Of a stretch of DNA of 64,000 nucleotides, positions 25,928 through 34,067 are shown in pieces. The notes beneath the pieces were generated by a model. That model had not been told where the DNA came from. It saw only the letters and a program-made list of their open reading frames with translations, and ran no database searches. A program made the translations under genes and the position numbers. Positions within the stretch are counted from its first letter, which is position 1. Each line of letters opens with the position of its first letter. The DNA comes from an uncultured Prevotella sp. (lineage in GTDB: Bacteria > Bacteroidota > Bacteroidia > Bacteroidales > Bacteroidaceae), in assembly GCA_900771975.1 (NCBI GenBank), contig CAAGPV010000056.1, forward strand, positions 37,212 through 101,211. Reading direction: 5' to 3'.

Positions 25928-27229
25928 TTATAGAAGTTCGGGCAGTTGGAACAGTTTTGTTCCGTTGCTTCCTTTGATGAGAATATATTGCCCTTTAGGA
26001 CGCTGACGAGCTATTTCGGCCTTCACCTCGTCTACATTTGCAAACTTGCGATAGCTGGTTTGTGTCTTGCCGAACTCTTCGCCAACAAGCCAAACATTCT
26101 CTATATGATTGACTTTGAGCAGGTCTACCACCTTCTGGTGTTCTTGCTCGGACACACTGCCAAGTTCTTTCATATCGCCAAGGATGGCCATTTTGTGATC
26201 GGCTTCCAACAGGCGGAAGTTGTCTATGGCAGCAGCCATACTGGAAGGATTGGCGTTGTAGGCATCCACTATGAGGCGGTTGTGGGCAGTTACCTCCAGT
26301 TGAGAACGGTTGTTGCTGGGAATGTAGTTCTCAAGAGCGTGGTTGATTTGCTGAGGCTCTACACCGAAATGCAGACCAATGGTGATGGCAGCCAACATAT
26401 TGTCGAGGTTGTACGATCCGATGAGGTGGGTTTGTACTTCCGATTGGGAACGCTCGTGCGACCAACGGAACTTCAAGAAAGGAGTACAACTGATGACTTC
26501 ACCCTCTACGGACGGATGGGCTTCGGGCTGACCATACCCAACGATGCGGTCTATTTGCCGTTCTTCAGCCATCTGCACCAGGTCGGCGTTGCTCTCGTTG
26601 AGGAAGAGAAGCCCGTCATGGGCTTTGAGAAAATCGTACAATTCTCCCTTGGTCTTCTTGACACCCTCAAAGCTTCCAAAGCCTTGAAGGTGGGCGCGGC
26701 CCACATTGGTGACCATTCCACAGGTGGGTTCAACATACTTTACCAACTTGTCAATATCGCCAGGGTGGCTGGCTCCCATCTCAATGACGGCTATTTCGTG
26801 CTCCTTGCTTATCCGAAGCAAGGTGCGAGGCACGCCGACGTCGTTGTTGTAGTTGGCTTCGGTGTGCAGAACGCGAAACTTTTCGGCCAAAACGGCAGAT
26901 ATAAGTTCCTTGGTTGTGGTCTTGCCGTTGGTTCCCGTGATGCCCACAACGGGAATGCTGAATTCCCTGCGGTGGGCGCGTGCCAACTCTTTGTAGGTGG
27001 TGAGCGCATCGTTCACAACGATGATGCGCTCGTCTGTACTGTCGACATATTCCGGTTCGTCCACGATGGCATAGCTGCAACCCTGTTCCAACGCTTTGGC
27101 AGCAAACTTATTGCCGTCAAAGGAAGTTCCCTTCAGTGCCAGGAAGATGCTTCCTTCAGGACAGTTGCGGCTGTCTGTTGTTATTTCAGGATGTTGCAGA
27201 TAGATGCGATAGATGTCTTTAATGTCCAT
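25928..27229 (-). CDS. murF: UDP-N-acetylmuramoyl-tripeptide--D-alanyl-D-alanine ligase
   Basis: This 433-residue Mur ligase has the ATP loop VVGITGTNGKTTTKELI near residue 98, ALKGTSFDGNKFA in the N-terminal substrate domain, IEMGASHPGDI, and VDAYNANPSSM typical of MurF. It adds D-Ala-D-Ala to the UDP-MurNAc-tripeptide in the cytoplasm, the last soluble step of peptidoglycan precursor synthesis. It stands alone here rather than in the dcw cluster. The partner ligase gene ddl is at 41569 in this window. Confidence 0.95.
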   Translation of the reverse strand: MDIKDIYRIYLQHPEITTDSRNCPEGSIFLALKGTSFDGNKFAAKALEQGCSYAIVDEPEYVDSTDERIIVVNDALTTYKELARAHRREFSIPVVGITGTNGKTTTKELISAVLAEKFRVLHTEANYNNDVGVPRTLLRISKEHEIAVIEMGASHPGDIDKLVKYVEPTCGMVTNVGRAHLQGFGSFEGVKKTKGELYDFLKAHDGLLFLNESNADLVQMAEERQIDRIVGYGQPEAHPSVEGEVISCTPFLKFRWSHERSQSEVQTHLIGSYNLDNMLAAITIGLHFGVEPQQINHALENYIPSNNRSQLEVTAHNRLIVDAYNANPSSMAAAIDNFRLLEADHKMAILGDMKELGSVSEQEHQKVVDLLKVNHIENVWLVGEEFGKTQTSYRKFANVDEVKAEIARQRPKGQYILIKGSNGTKLFQLPELL

Positions 27230-27253
27230 ACCCTATTGGTTTTTATTTGTTTG

Positions 27254-27284
27254 CAAAGTTACGTCAAAGCCGTCAAAACGCAAA
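27254..27284 (-). promoter_or_regulatory. Promoter for murF
   Basis: On the minus strand TTTG (27281-27284), 19 bases, then TAACTTTG (27254-27261). The leader is about 20 bases. Confidence 0.7.
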
Positions 27285-27322
27285 ACAAAAAGCTCGATTT
27301 TGGCAAATTAGGTGATGAATGT

Positions 27323-27354
27323 TTTGGCGTTGTGGCCTATTCTTCGTAAATTTG
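27323..27354 (+). promoter_or_regulatory. Promoter for folP
   Basis: TTTG (27323-27326), 20 bases, then TAAATTTG (27347-27354). The folP ATG at 27360 is only five bases past the -7 box, so the message may be leaderless. Confidence 0.72.
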
Positions 27355-27359
27355 CCGTG

Positions 27360-28184
27360 ATGAAAAATCCTGATTATACCATTAAACTGCGTGACGGTCG
27401 TCTTCATTCTTTGGCCGAACCACAAGTAATGGGAATTCTCAACGTTACGCCGGATTCCTTTTTTGCCGCTTCCCGCAAACAGTCGGAAGAAGAAATAGCG
27501 GCTCGCACCCGCCAAATCATAGAAGAAGGTGCCACCATCATCGATGTTGGAGGTTGTTCTACGCGTCCTGGCGGAGATGTGGCCACGGAAAAAGAAGAGG
27601 CCGAACGCTTGCGTCATGCCTTGCCCATTGTGCGCAAGGTGGCACCAGATGCCATTGTCTCTGTCGATACGTTTCGTCCCTCCATTGCCAAAATGACGGT
27701 GGAAGAGTTCGGGGCAGACATCATCAACGACGTGTCGGAGGGAAAAGACCGGGAAATCTTTCGTACCGTAGCTCGTCTTGGGGTGCCTTACATCTTGATG
27801 TCGGTAGCATCCAACCTGCCTGAAATGACCATCAACTTTGCCCGCGAAGTGCAAGAGTTGCGCGATTTGGGTCAGAAGGACATCATTCTTGATCCTGGCT
27901 TCGGCTTTGGCAAGTCGTTGGAAGACAACTATGAAATACTTGCCGAAATGGAAAAATTGAACGTTTTGGAGTTGCCTCTGCTGGTGGGTATCAGCAGGAA
28001 ACGGATGATACACCAGTTGCTCGGCATAACGGCAAACGACAGTCTTAACGGAACCACTGTGCTCAACACGTTGGCTTTGACAAAAGGTGCGGCCATCCTG
28101 CGCGTCCACGATGTGCGTGAAGCCGTGCAGGCCGTAAAGATATTCAAAGCCTTTTCTACACCGGCAACCACTCTAAACCACTAA
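27360..28184 (+). CDS. folP: Dihydropteroate synthase
   Basis: This 274-residue TIM-barrel enzyme condenses p-aminobenzoate with dihydropterin pyrophosphate in folate synthesis. Motifs are MGILNVTPDSFF, IDVGGCSTRPGG, SVDTFRPSIA, DIINDVSEG, DPGFGFGKS and GISRKRM, all pterin- or phosphate-site segments. ATG 27360 is preferred over a GTG at 27312 because the promoter lies between them. The cdaA gene begins ten bases after its stop, as in many Bacteroidota. Confidence 0.95.
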   Translation: MKNPDYTIKLRDGRLHSLAEPQVMGILNVTPDSFFAASRKQSEEEIAARTRQIIEEGATIIDVGGCSTRPGGDVATEKEEAERLRHALPIVRKVAPDAIVSVDTFRPSIAKMTVEEFGADIINDVSEGKDREIFRTVARLGVPYILMSVASNLPEMTINFAREVQELRDLGQKDIILDPGFGFGKSLEDNYEILAEMEKLNVLELPLLVGISRKRMIHQLLGITANDSLNGTTVLNTLALTKGAAILRVHDVREAVQAVKIFKAFSTPATTLNH

Positions 28185-28194
28185 CCAATAACCT

Positions 28195-28965
28195 ATGTTT
28201 TTCTCTTTTGGAATAAAAGACATAATAGATATTCTTTCGGTAGCCCTGATGTTGTACTACATCTATCGCTTGATGAAGGAGTCGCGGTCGCTGAATGTGT
28301 TTATTGGCATCATGCTTTTCGTCCTCGTATGGCTTTTTGTCAGCCAGGTTCTCGAAATGAAATTGCTTGGAAGCATACTCGACAAGTTGGTGTCAGTGGG
28401 TGTTATCGGACTGATAGTACTCTTTCAAGAAGAGATAAGGCACTTTCTCTACAACTTGGGAGCGCACAGACGCATCCAGGGACTTGTGCGTTTTTTTCAT
28501 AACGACGACGAAGGAGAAGTGGACAAGGAGTCTATCATGCCCATTGTGATGGCCTGCATGAGCATGAGCCGTGGCAAGGTGGGTGCCCTTATTGTGATGG
28601 AACGCTCTGCCCCGCTTGACGACATCGTGGAAACGGGCGATGAAATAGATGCACGCATTAACCAACGGCTCATCGAAAACGTGTTTTTCAAGAATTCGCC
28701 GCTGCATGATGGGGCTATGATTGTCTCGAAGAAACGCATCCGTGCGGCGGGATGCATCCTGCCGGTGAGCCACAACCAAGATATTCCAAAGGAACTGGGT
28801 CTGCGCCACCGTGCTGCTATGGGCATATCCCAAGGCTCAGACGCCATCGCCATTGTGGTGAGCGAAGAGACTGGACGTATTAGTGTGGCCATTAAAGGAG
28901 AGTTTCATTTGCGCTTGTCGGCTGAGCAATTGGAAAGCATCTTGACGCATGAAATGATGGGGTGA
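28195..28965 (+). CDS. cdaA: Diadenylate cyclase CdaA
   Basis: This 256-residue membrane enzyme has three N-terminal helices (about residues 12-75) and a DisA_N cyclase domain. The domain has the catalytic motifs SPLHDGAMIV (DGA) and LGLRHRAAMGIS (RHR). It joins two ATP to cyclic di-AMP, a second messenger for osmotic and cell-wall balance. It is probably co-transcribed with folP. No phosphodiesterase gene is visible nearby. Confidence 0.95.
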   Translation: MFFSFGIKDIIDILSVALMLYYIYRLMKESRSLNVFIGIMLFVLVWLFVSQVLEMKLLGSILDKLVSVGVIGLIVLFQEEIRHFLYNLGAHRRIQGLVRFFHNDDEGEVDKESIMPIVMACMSMSRGKVGALIVMERSAPLDDIVETGDEIDARINQRLIENVFFKNSPLHDGAMIVSKKRIRAAGCILPVSHNQDIPKELGLRHRAAMGISQGSDAIAIVVSEETGRISVAIKGEFHLRLSAEQLESILTHEMMG

Positions 28966-29027
28966 AGCTCTTTCGGCAATTTAAGAATAATTATCCGAAA
29001 CATCTCGGCGGTGTAAATTAAAATGTG

Positions 29028-29035
29028 TAAATTTG
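29028..29035 (+). promoter_or_regulatory. -7 box for pta-ackA
   Basis: TAAATTTG matches TAnnTTTG, about 50 bases upstream of pta. No -33 TTTG is at the usual distance. Confidence 0.55.
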
Positions 29036-29083
29036 CAAACAATTCAATAACGAAAAACTTTTAAAACAATACAATTAAGAACT

Positions 29084-30127
29084 ATGGATTTATTACAGCA
29101 AATCGTTGCGCGTGCAAAAGCTAACAAGCAGCGCATTGTTCTCCCCGAGGCAGAGGAGGAACGTACCCTCAAAGCAGCTGACAAAGTGTTGGCTGACGAC
29201 ATCGCTGATTTGATTTTGATTGGCAACCCCACACACATTAAGGAACTGGCAACCGAATGGGGCCTTAAAAATATTGACAAAGCCACCATCGTAGACCCTG
29301 AAAACAATCCTAAGACAGAAGAATATGCAGCTTTGCTTGCCGAGCTTCGCAAGAAAAAAGGCATGACCATAGAACAAGCCCGTGAACTGGTTACGAAAAA
29401 TAACCTTTACTTAGGTTGCATGATAATAAAGACAGAAGGCGCAGACGGACAGATTAGCGGTGCGTTGAGCACCACAGGCGACACTTTGCGTCCTGCCCTT
29501 CAAATCATAAAGTGTGCTCCCGGCATTTCTTGCGTGAGCGGTGCAATGCTTCTCATCACCAAGCAGCAAGAGTTTGGCGAGAACGGTGTTGTTGTGCTCG
29601 GTGACGTTGCTGTAACTCCAAACCCTACAGCCGACCAGTTGTCACAGATTGCTTACACCACCGCACAGACGGCCAAGAGTGTAGCAGGCTTTGCTGATCC
29701 TCGCGTGGCAATGTTGAGTTTCTCGACAAAAGGTAGTGCAAAGGATGCCAAGGACAAGGCTACGGGCAAGAGCGTGTATATCATTGACAAGGTGGTTGAC
29801 GCCACAAAGCTTGCTCACGAAAACTATCCAGACTTGAAAGTGGACGGAGAATTGCAGGCAGATGCAGCTCTCGTTCCTTCTGTTGCAGCGAAGAAAGCTA
29901 AGGGATCGGATATCGCCGGCAAGGCAAACGTTCTGATAGCACCAAACCTGGAAGTGGGCAACATCGGTTACAAATTGGTTCAACGCCTTGGCGGAGCCAT
30001 CGCCATAGGTCCTATCCTTCAGGGTATTGCACGCCCAGTAAACGATTTGAGCCGTGGATGCTCGGTAGATGACATCTACTATATGGTGGCCATCACTTCC
30101 TGTCAGGCACAAGACGCAAAGAAATAA
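29084..30127 (+). CDS. pta: Phosphate acetyltransferase
   Basis: This 347-residue protein matches the short form of Pta, without the regulatory N-terminal domain of the E. coli enzyme. Motifs include RIVLPEAEEERTLKAAD, SGALSTTGDTLRPALQII and APNLEVGNIGYKLVQRLGGA. It exchanges CoA of acetyl-CoA for phosphate, and ackA 33 bases downstream then forms ATP and acetate. The pair is a main energy route of fermenting Bacteroidota. Confidence 0.95.
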   Translation: MDLLQQIVARAKANKQRIVLPEAEEERTLKAADKVLADDIADLILIGNPTHIKELATEWGLKNIDKATIVDPENNPKTEEYAALLAELRKKKGMTIEQARELVTKNNLYLGCMIIKTEGADGQISGALSTTGDTLRPALQIIKCAPGISCVSGAMLLITKQQEFGENGVVVLGDVAVTPNPTADQLSQIAYTTAQTAKSVAGFADPRVAMLSFSTKGSAKDAKDKATGKSVYIIDKVVDATKLAHENYPDLKVDGELQADAALVPSVAAKKAKGSDIAGKANVLIAPNLEVGNIGYKLVQRLGGAIAIGPILQGIARPVNDLSRGCSVDDIYYMVAITSCQAQDAKK

Positions 30128-30160
30128 CAGAGTTCTAACGATACAATAAACAAATAGACA

Positions 30161-31363
30161 ATGAAGATATTGGTATTAAACTGCGGTAGCAGTTCCATCA
30201 AATACAAGTTGTACAACATGGACGACGAGTCTGTCTTGGCACAAGGCGGAGTGGAACGCATCGGATTGGACAACGCTTTCCTCAAGCTGACACTTCCCAA
30301 TGGCGAGAAGACAAAACTCATGCACGATATGCCCGACCATAAGGAAGGTGTGAACTTCGTGTTCCAAACATTGCTCAGTCCTGAGTATGGAGCCATCAAA
30401 AGCCTTGACGAAATAGATGCAGTGGGTCACCGTATCGTGCAGGGTGGCGACTTGTTTGAAAAGAGTTGCATCGTAACAAAGGAGGTGGAAGACGGTATAG
30501 AGAGTCTTTGCGACCTTGCACCTGTACACAATGCAGGGCACTTGAAAGGACTTAGGGCTGTAGACGCCTTGATGCCAACAACCCCGCAGGTGGTTGTGTT
30601 TGACAATGCATTCCACTCTACAATGCCTGATTATGCCTATCTCTATGCAGTTCCTTACGAGCTGTACACAAAATACCACGTGCGCCGTTATGGTTTTCAT
30701 GGAACAAGCCACCGTTATGTTTCTCACCGCGTTTGTGAAATTCTTGGCACAGACATCAATAAGCAGAAAATCATAACTTGCCACATAGGCAACGGTGCCA
30801 GTGTTGCAGCCGTACTCAATGGTAAGGTGGTAGACACCTCTATGGGACTGACCCCGTTGGCAGGTGTGATGATGGGTAGTCGTTCGGGCGACATCGACCC
30901 TTCTGCCGTTACTTTCATTATGGAGAAGTTGGGCAAGAAACCTCAGGAAATGGCCGATTACCTCAATAAGGAAAGTGGAGTGCTGGGCATTAGCGGTGTA
31001 AGTAGCGACATGCGCGATGTAGAGAAAGCTGCAAAAGAAGGCAACGAGAAAGCCATCTTGGCTCTCACCATGTACGACTATCGCATCAAAAAGTATATCG
31101 GTGCCTATGCTGCTGTAATGAATGGTGTTGACACCATCGTGTTTACGGCTGGTGTCGGCGAAAATCAGGCAAGCATGCGTGAGGGAGTTTGCGAAGGATT
31201 AGACTACTTGGGAGTGAAGCTGGACAAGGAACTCAATAACACGGTGCACGGCACAGAAACCGTCATCTCAACTCCTGACTCCCGTGTAAAGGTTGTGGTT
31301 GTTCCAACAGACGAGGAAATAGTCATAGCCAGAGACACAAAAGCACTTGTGGAAAATAAGTAA
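30161..31363 (+). CDS. ackA: Acetate kinase
   Basis: This 400-residue kinase of the ASKHA fold has LVLNCGSSSIKYKLY at the N-terminus, the central FHGTSHRYVS, ITCHIGNGASVAAV, DTSMGLTPLAGVMMG and VFTAGVGENQ. It transfers phosphate from acetyl-phosphate to ADP. The full-length family form is kept. A strong hairpin 42 bases past its stop ends the pta-ackA unit. Confidence 0.97.
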   Translation: MKILVLNCGSSSIKYKLYNMDDESVLAQGGVERIGLDNAFLKLTLPNGEKTKLMHDMPDHKEGVNFVFQTLLSPEYGAIKSLDEIDAVGHRIVQGGDLFEKSCIVTKEVEDGIESLCDLAPVHNAGHLKGLRAVDALMPTTPQVVVFDNAFHSTMPDYAYLYAVPYELYTKYHVRRYGFHGTSHRYVSHRVCEILGTDINKQKIITCHIGNGASVAAVLNGKVVDTSMGLTPLAGVMMGSRSGDIDPSAVTFIMEKLGKKPQEMADYLNKESGVLGISGVSSDMRDVEKAAKEGNEKAILALTMYDYRIKKYIGAYAAVMNGVDTIVFTAGVGENQASMREGVCEGLDYLGVKLDKELNNTVHGTETVISTPDSRVKVVVVPTDEEIVIARDTKALVENK

Positions 31364-31404
31364 ATCGCTCATTGAAATGGTGATGAAAACCAATTAATAA
31401 TGTG

Positions 31405-31440
31405 AAGAAGGTGGAATGGGTTTCCACCTTCTTGCTTTTC
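31405..31440 (+). terminator. Terminator after ackA
   Basis: AAGAAGGTGGAA (31405-31416) pairs perfectly with TTCCACCTTCTT (31422-31433) around a five-base loop, followed by GCTTTTC. It lies upstream of the sugar kinase start and argues against a GTG start at 31402 for that gene. Confidence 0.8.
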
Positions 31441-31470
31441 TCTGATACATTTATTAAACGCAATAACAGT

Positions 31471-32526
31471 ATGGTAAAGAAGATTGCAACCTTCGGTGAG
31501 ATAATGCTTCGCCTGTCAAAGCCAGATTATAAACGGCTTTTTCAGGGACGGCAATACAATGAAAACTATGGAGGATCGGAGGCTAACGTTGCTGTTTCGT
31601 TGGCAATGTTGGGCGATGATGTGGAATTTATTACAAGGGTTCCTTCTAATCAAGTGGGGAAAGCTGCCTGTATGCGTCTTAACGAGTTTGGCGTTAGTAC
31701 AAAACAGGTTGTGTTTGGCGGTGACAGATTGGGCTCCTATTTTTTTGAAGAAGCCGTTTCGATGCGCAATTCCAGTGTCGTTTATGACCGTGCCAACTCT
31801 TCTTTCTGCAATCTCCAAAGCAATATGGTGGATTGGAATGAGGCATTGAAGGGAGTGGAGGTGCTTCACACGAGCGGAATATCCTGTGCAGTGTCGGATG
31901 TATCTCGGCAAACAACTATGGATGCCATTGCTGAAGCACACAAACAAGGGGCTTGCATATCGTTTGACATCAACTACCGTAAGAACTTGTGGTCTACGAA
32001 GGAAAAGGCAAACAACGTGTTGTCATGTTGCGGGCAACAGGCTGATGTTATCTTTGGAGACCAGGGTGAATACGAAATAATCACCGGAATGCCTCGTGTG
32101 CCCTTCTTGGCAACTGACGAAAACTACGAAATGGACCTCCAAGCCTTTGAGCGCTATCTGCGGCAGACGGCAAGTATGTTTCCAAAAGCGAAGAAACTGG
32201 TGATGGCGGCCCGCAACCAAATTAGCTCAACCCACCATACGCTCACTGGATTTATATTTGCCGACGGGCGACTCTACCATACGCGCATCTACGATATTGC
32301 CCCCATCATTGACCCGATGGGCGTGGGTGATGCCTTTTGTGCCGCCTATATACATGCTTTTACCCATTGGCCTGATGACAACCAGCACTGTTTGGATTTC
32401 TCGTTGGCTGCTTCTGCCATGAAAAACAACATCGTTGGAGACTTCAATCTTGTGACCGAGACCGAGATAGAACACTTGATGGAAGGCAATGACGAGGGGT
32501 TTAAGATCTATGACGAATTGCAATAA
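31471..32526 (+). CDS. kdgK: PfkB-family sugar kinase (2-dehydro-3-deoxygluconokinase-like)
   Basis: This 351-residue ribokinase-family enzyme has GGSEANVAVSLAMLG near residue 31 and SFDINYRKNLW, with the C-terminal anion-hole motif DPMGVGDAFCAAYI, whose Asp is the catalytic base. The best family match is KDG kinase, which phosphorylates 2-keto-3-deoxygluconate from pectin or alginate breakdown. No uronate pathway gene is adjacent, so another keto-sugar is possible. The start is placed after the ackA terminator. Confidence 0.85.
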   Translation: MVKKIATFGEIMLRLSKPDYKRLFQGRQYNENYGGSEANVAVSLAMLGDDVEFITRVPSNQVGKAACMRLNEFGVSTKQVVFGGDRLGSYFFEEAVSMRNSSVVYDRANSSFCNLQSNMVDWNEALKGVEVLHTSGISCAVSDVSRQTTMDAIAEAHKQGACISFDINYRKNLWSTKEKANNVLSCCGQQADVIFGDQGEYEIITGMPRVPFLATDENYEMDLQAFERYLRQTASMFPKAKKLVMAARNQISSTHHTLTGFIFADGRLYHTRIYDIAPIIDPMGVGDAFCAAYIHAFTHWPDDNQHCLDFSLAASAMKNNIVGDFNLVTETEIEHLMEGNDEGFKIYDELQ

Positions 32527-32589
32527 GCCAATCTCATAGAACACCTGAGGAGAAGCAAAGACCTATGTAAGGAGACAAGGGTAGGCGTT

Positions 32590-32758
32590 AAAAAATAATA
32601 AAGGAAATCTCACGACCTCCTTTATCAAATAATTGACTAAACTTAATCTACAAACCTGAGTTTTTATAATCCTATATGATGAAATGATTTACTTGTATTC
32701 TAACAACATTTGAGGAGTAATGACTAATTGAAAATAAATCGATAAAACCTCAACTTTT
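32590..32758 (-). ncRNA. Candidate small RNA, about 170 nt
   Basis: In the 348-base gap between kdgK and lpxH the minus strand has a full promoter (32764-32795), then about 160 bases without a credible ORF. A hairpin (32598-32605 with 32618-32625) follows, with a T-rich tail (TATTATTTTTT as read on the minus strand). The RNA would run toward the kdgK 3' end but stop about 60 bases before it. The evidence is architecture only. Confidence 0.5.
32598..32625 (-). terminator. Terminator of the candidate small RNA
   Basis: ATAAAGGA and TCCTTTAT form a perfect eight-base stem with a 12-base loop. The T-rich run is on the minus-strand side (32591-32600), which sets the direction. Confidence 0.55.
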
Positions 32759-32763
32759 GTGTA

Positions 32764-32795
32764 CAAAAGTAAAGAAATATGGGGTTGTCGGCAAA
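32764..32795 (-). promoter_or_regulatory. Promoter of the candidate small RNA
   Basis: On the minus strand TTTG (32792-32795), exactly 20 bases, then TACTTTTG (32764-32771). The -7 box lies in a short palindrome (ACTTTTGT gt ACAAAAGT). No gene start lies downstream on this strand. Confidence 0.65.
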
Positions 32796-32874
32796 AAAAT
32801 CAATAAAAAGGCTCTTTTTTTAAGCGAAATTAAACTTTTATCCGTACGGAATAGCTATGCTTGGAAGAAGGCTT

Positions 32875-33639
32875 TTATAATTGGCTTTCACCTTCTACAT
32901 ACTCTTCAAGGAAGAGATGCTCACCGTCAAACACCGCATAGGTAAACTGCCAAATCCAGTCTCCAAGTATCAACATCCGTACCTTATGTGACAAAACCAA
33001 GTCAAGCTCGATGTGTCGATGACCGAAGAGAAAATAGTCAATGTCTTTATGGGTCTTCATATATGCTTTTGTGAAGCGTACCAAATACTCTTTTTCTTCC
33101 CCTTCATAAGGAGGCTCTTTGCCGTCGGTACGCTTTAGCCGGCTATGCTTGGCCCAGTTAAGCCCTAACTGCATCCCCCACCAAGGGTGAAAGAAGTTGA
33201 GCAGACGCTGACAAGCACGGTTATGGAAGATATAACGCAATACCTTAAATCCTCTATGGGGATCGCCAAGCCCATCTCCGTGTGCTAAAAAGAACACTTT
33301 GTCGAAGATCTCCATTGTGGCGGGCTGACGGTGAAGTATCACTCCGCACTCTTCTTCCAAATAGCCGTAGGTCCAAATGTCGTGATTTCCGGTGAAATAA
33401 TGTACTTCAACACCCATATCTGTCAGTTCGGAGAGCTTTCCGAGAAAGCGGGTATAGCCTTTTGGAACAACATATTTGTATTCGTTCCAAAAGTCAAACA
33501 TATCACCTAATAGGTAGATGGCTGCTGCTTTATCCTTGATGCTGTCAAGGAAACGCACCAATCGTCGCTCTTGTGTACGATGATGGGCTATGGCCAAAGA
33601 ACCTAAATGGGCATCTGAAAGGAAATAGACATTCTTCAT
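32875..33639 (-). CDS. lpxH: UDP-2,3-diacylglucosamine diphosphatase (LpxH-like)
   Basis: This 254-residue calcineurin-like phosphoesterase has metal motifs FLSDAHLGS, LLGDMFDFW, TGNHDIW, FLAHGDGLGD and FGHRHIE. LpxH removes UMP from UDP-diacylglucosamine in lipid A synthesis at the inner membrane. The start is ATG 33639, sharing one base with the upstream stop (TAATG), rather than 33693 inside the neighbour. The gene ends a two-gene unit with a SufT-like gene. Confidence 0.9.
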   Translation of the reverse strand: MKNVYFLSDAHLGSLAIAHHRTQERRLVRFLDSIKDKAAAIYLLGDMFDFWNEYKYVVPKGYTRFLGKLSELTDMGVEVHYFTGNHDIWTYGYLEEECGVILHRQPATMEIFDKVFFLAHGDGLGDPHRGFKVLRYIFHNRACQRLLNFFHPWWGMQLGLNWAKHSRLKRTDGKEPPYEGEEKEYLVRFTKAYMKTHKDIDYFLFGHRHIELDLVLSHKVRMLILGDWIWQFTYAVFDGEHLFLEEYVEGESQL

Positions 33640-33959
33640 TATTCGAAACCAAGTTCTACACGAGCCTCTTCGCTCATCATGCTTTGATCCCATGCGGGCT
33701 CGAAAACCAAGTTGACAGTGGCTGATTTTACCCCATCTACACTCTCTACTTTTGTGCGGACATCCTCAAGTATGAAGTCGGCAGCGGGGCAGGAGGGTGC
33801 AGTAAACGTCATATCAATGTCTACCGCCCCGTCGTCTTTGACGTCAATCTTATAAATCATGCCTAAGTTCCAGATGTCTACAGGTATCTCGGGATCGAAG
33901 ACTGTCTTCAGAACATCAACGATGCGCTCTTCTATCTTGGTCTTTTCTTCTTGCGTCAT
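33639..33959 (-). CDS. Metal-sulfur cluster assembly factor (MIP18/SufT-like)
   Basis: This 106-residue protein has the DUF59 motifs VFDPEIPVDIWNLGMIY and FTAPSCPAADF. Proteins of this family help mature iron-sulfur proteins; the conserved cysteine (SCPAAD) is present. It is first of two genes with lpxH. Pairing of these two functions is probably by operon chance. Confidence 0.9.
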   Translation of the reverse strand: MTQEEKTKIEERIVDVLKTVFDPEIPVDIWNLGMIYKIDVKDDGAVDIDMTFTAPSCPAADFILEDVRTKVESVDGVKSATVNLVFEPAWDQSMMSEEARVELGFE

Positions 33960-33986
33960 GATGGTTTTGACTTTGTTATACTATTG

Positions 33987-34018
33987 CAAAGATACGCTAA
34001 AGGTGTTGATTGACCAAA
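33987..34018 (-). promoter_or_regulatory. Promoter for the SufT-like / lpxH unit
   Basis: On the minus strand TTTG (34015-34018), exactly 20 bases, then TATCTTTG (33987-33994), 27 bases upstream of the start codon. Confidence 0.75.
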
Positions 34019-34067
34019 TTCTTACCTTCTTTTTTCTAATGTTGTTAGCGGGCGGGTTGGGAAGCGT

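Noticed and set aside
25946..27349. A 467-codon open frame opposite murF
   Set aside because: murF has all its family motifs on the minus strand. The opposite frame has no recognisable domain and is a by-product of codon bias.
27273..28109. A 278-codon frame opposite folP
   Set aside because: folP is supported by every pterin-site motif and by its promoter; the antisense frame has no family resemblance.
31402..31470. N-terminal extension of the sugar kinase from GTG 31402
   Set aside because: The segment encodes the ackA terminator hairpin; family members begin at the equivalent of 31471.
32757..32945. A 62-codon frame between kdgK and lpxH
   Set aside because: It overlaps the lpxH 3' end and has no homology or promoter on the plus strand.
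33640..33693. N-terminal extension of lpxH to 33693
   Set aside because: It lies inside the SufT-like gene. The TAATG overlap and family N-terminus (MKNVYFLSDAHLG) support 33639.
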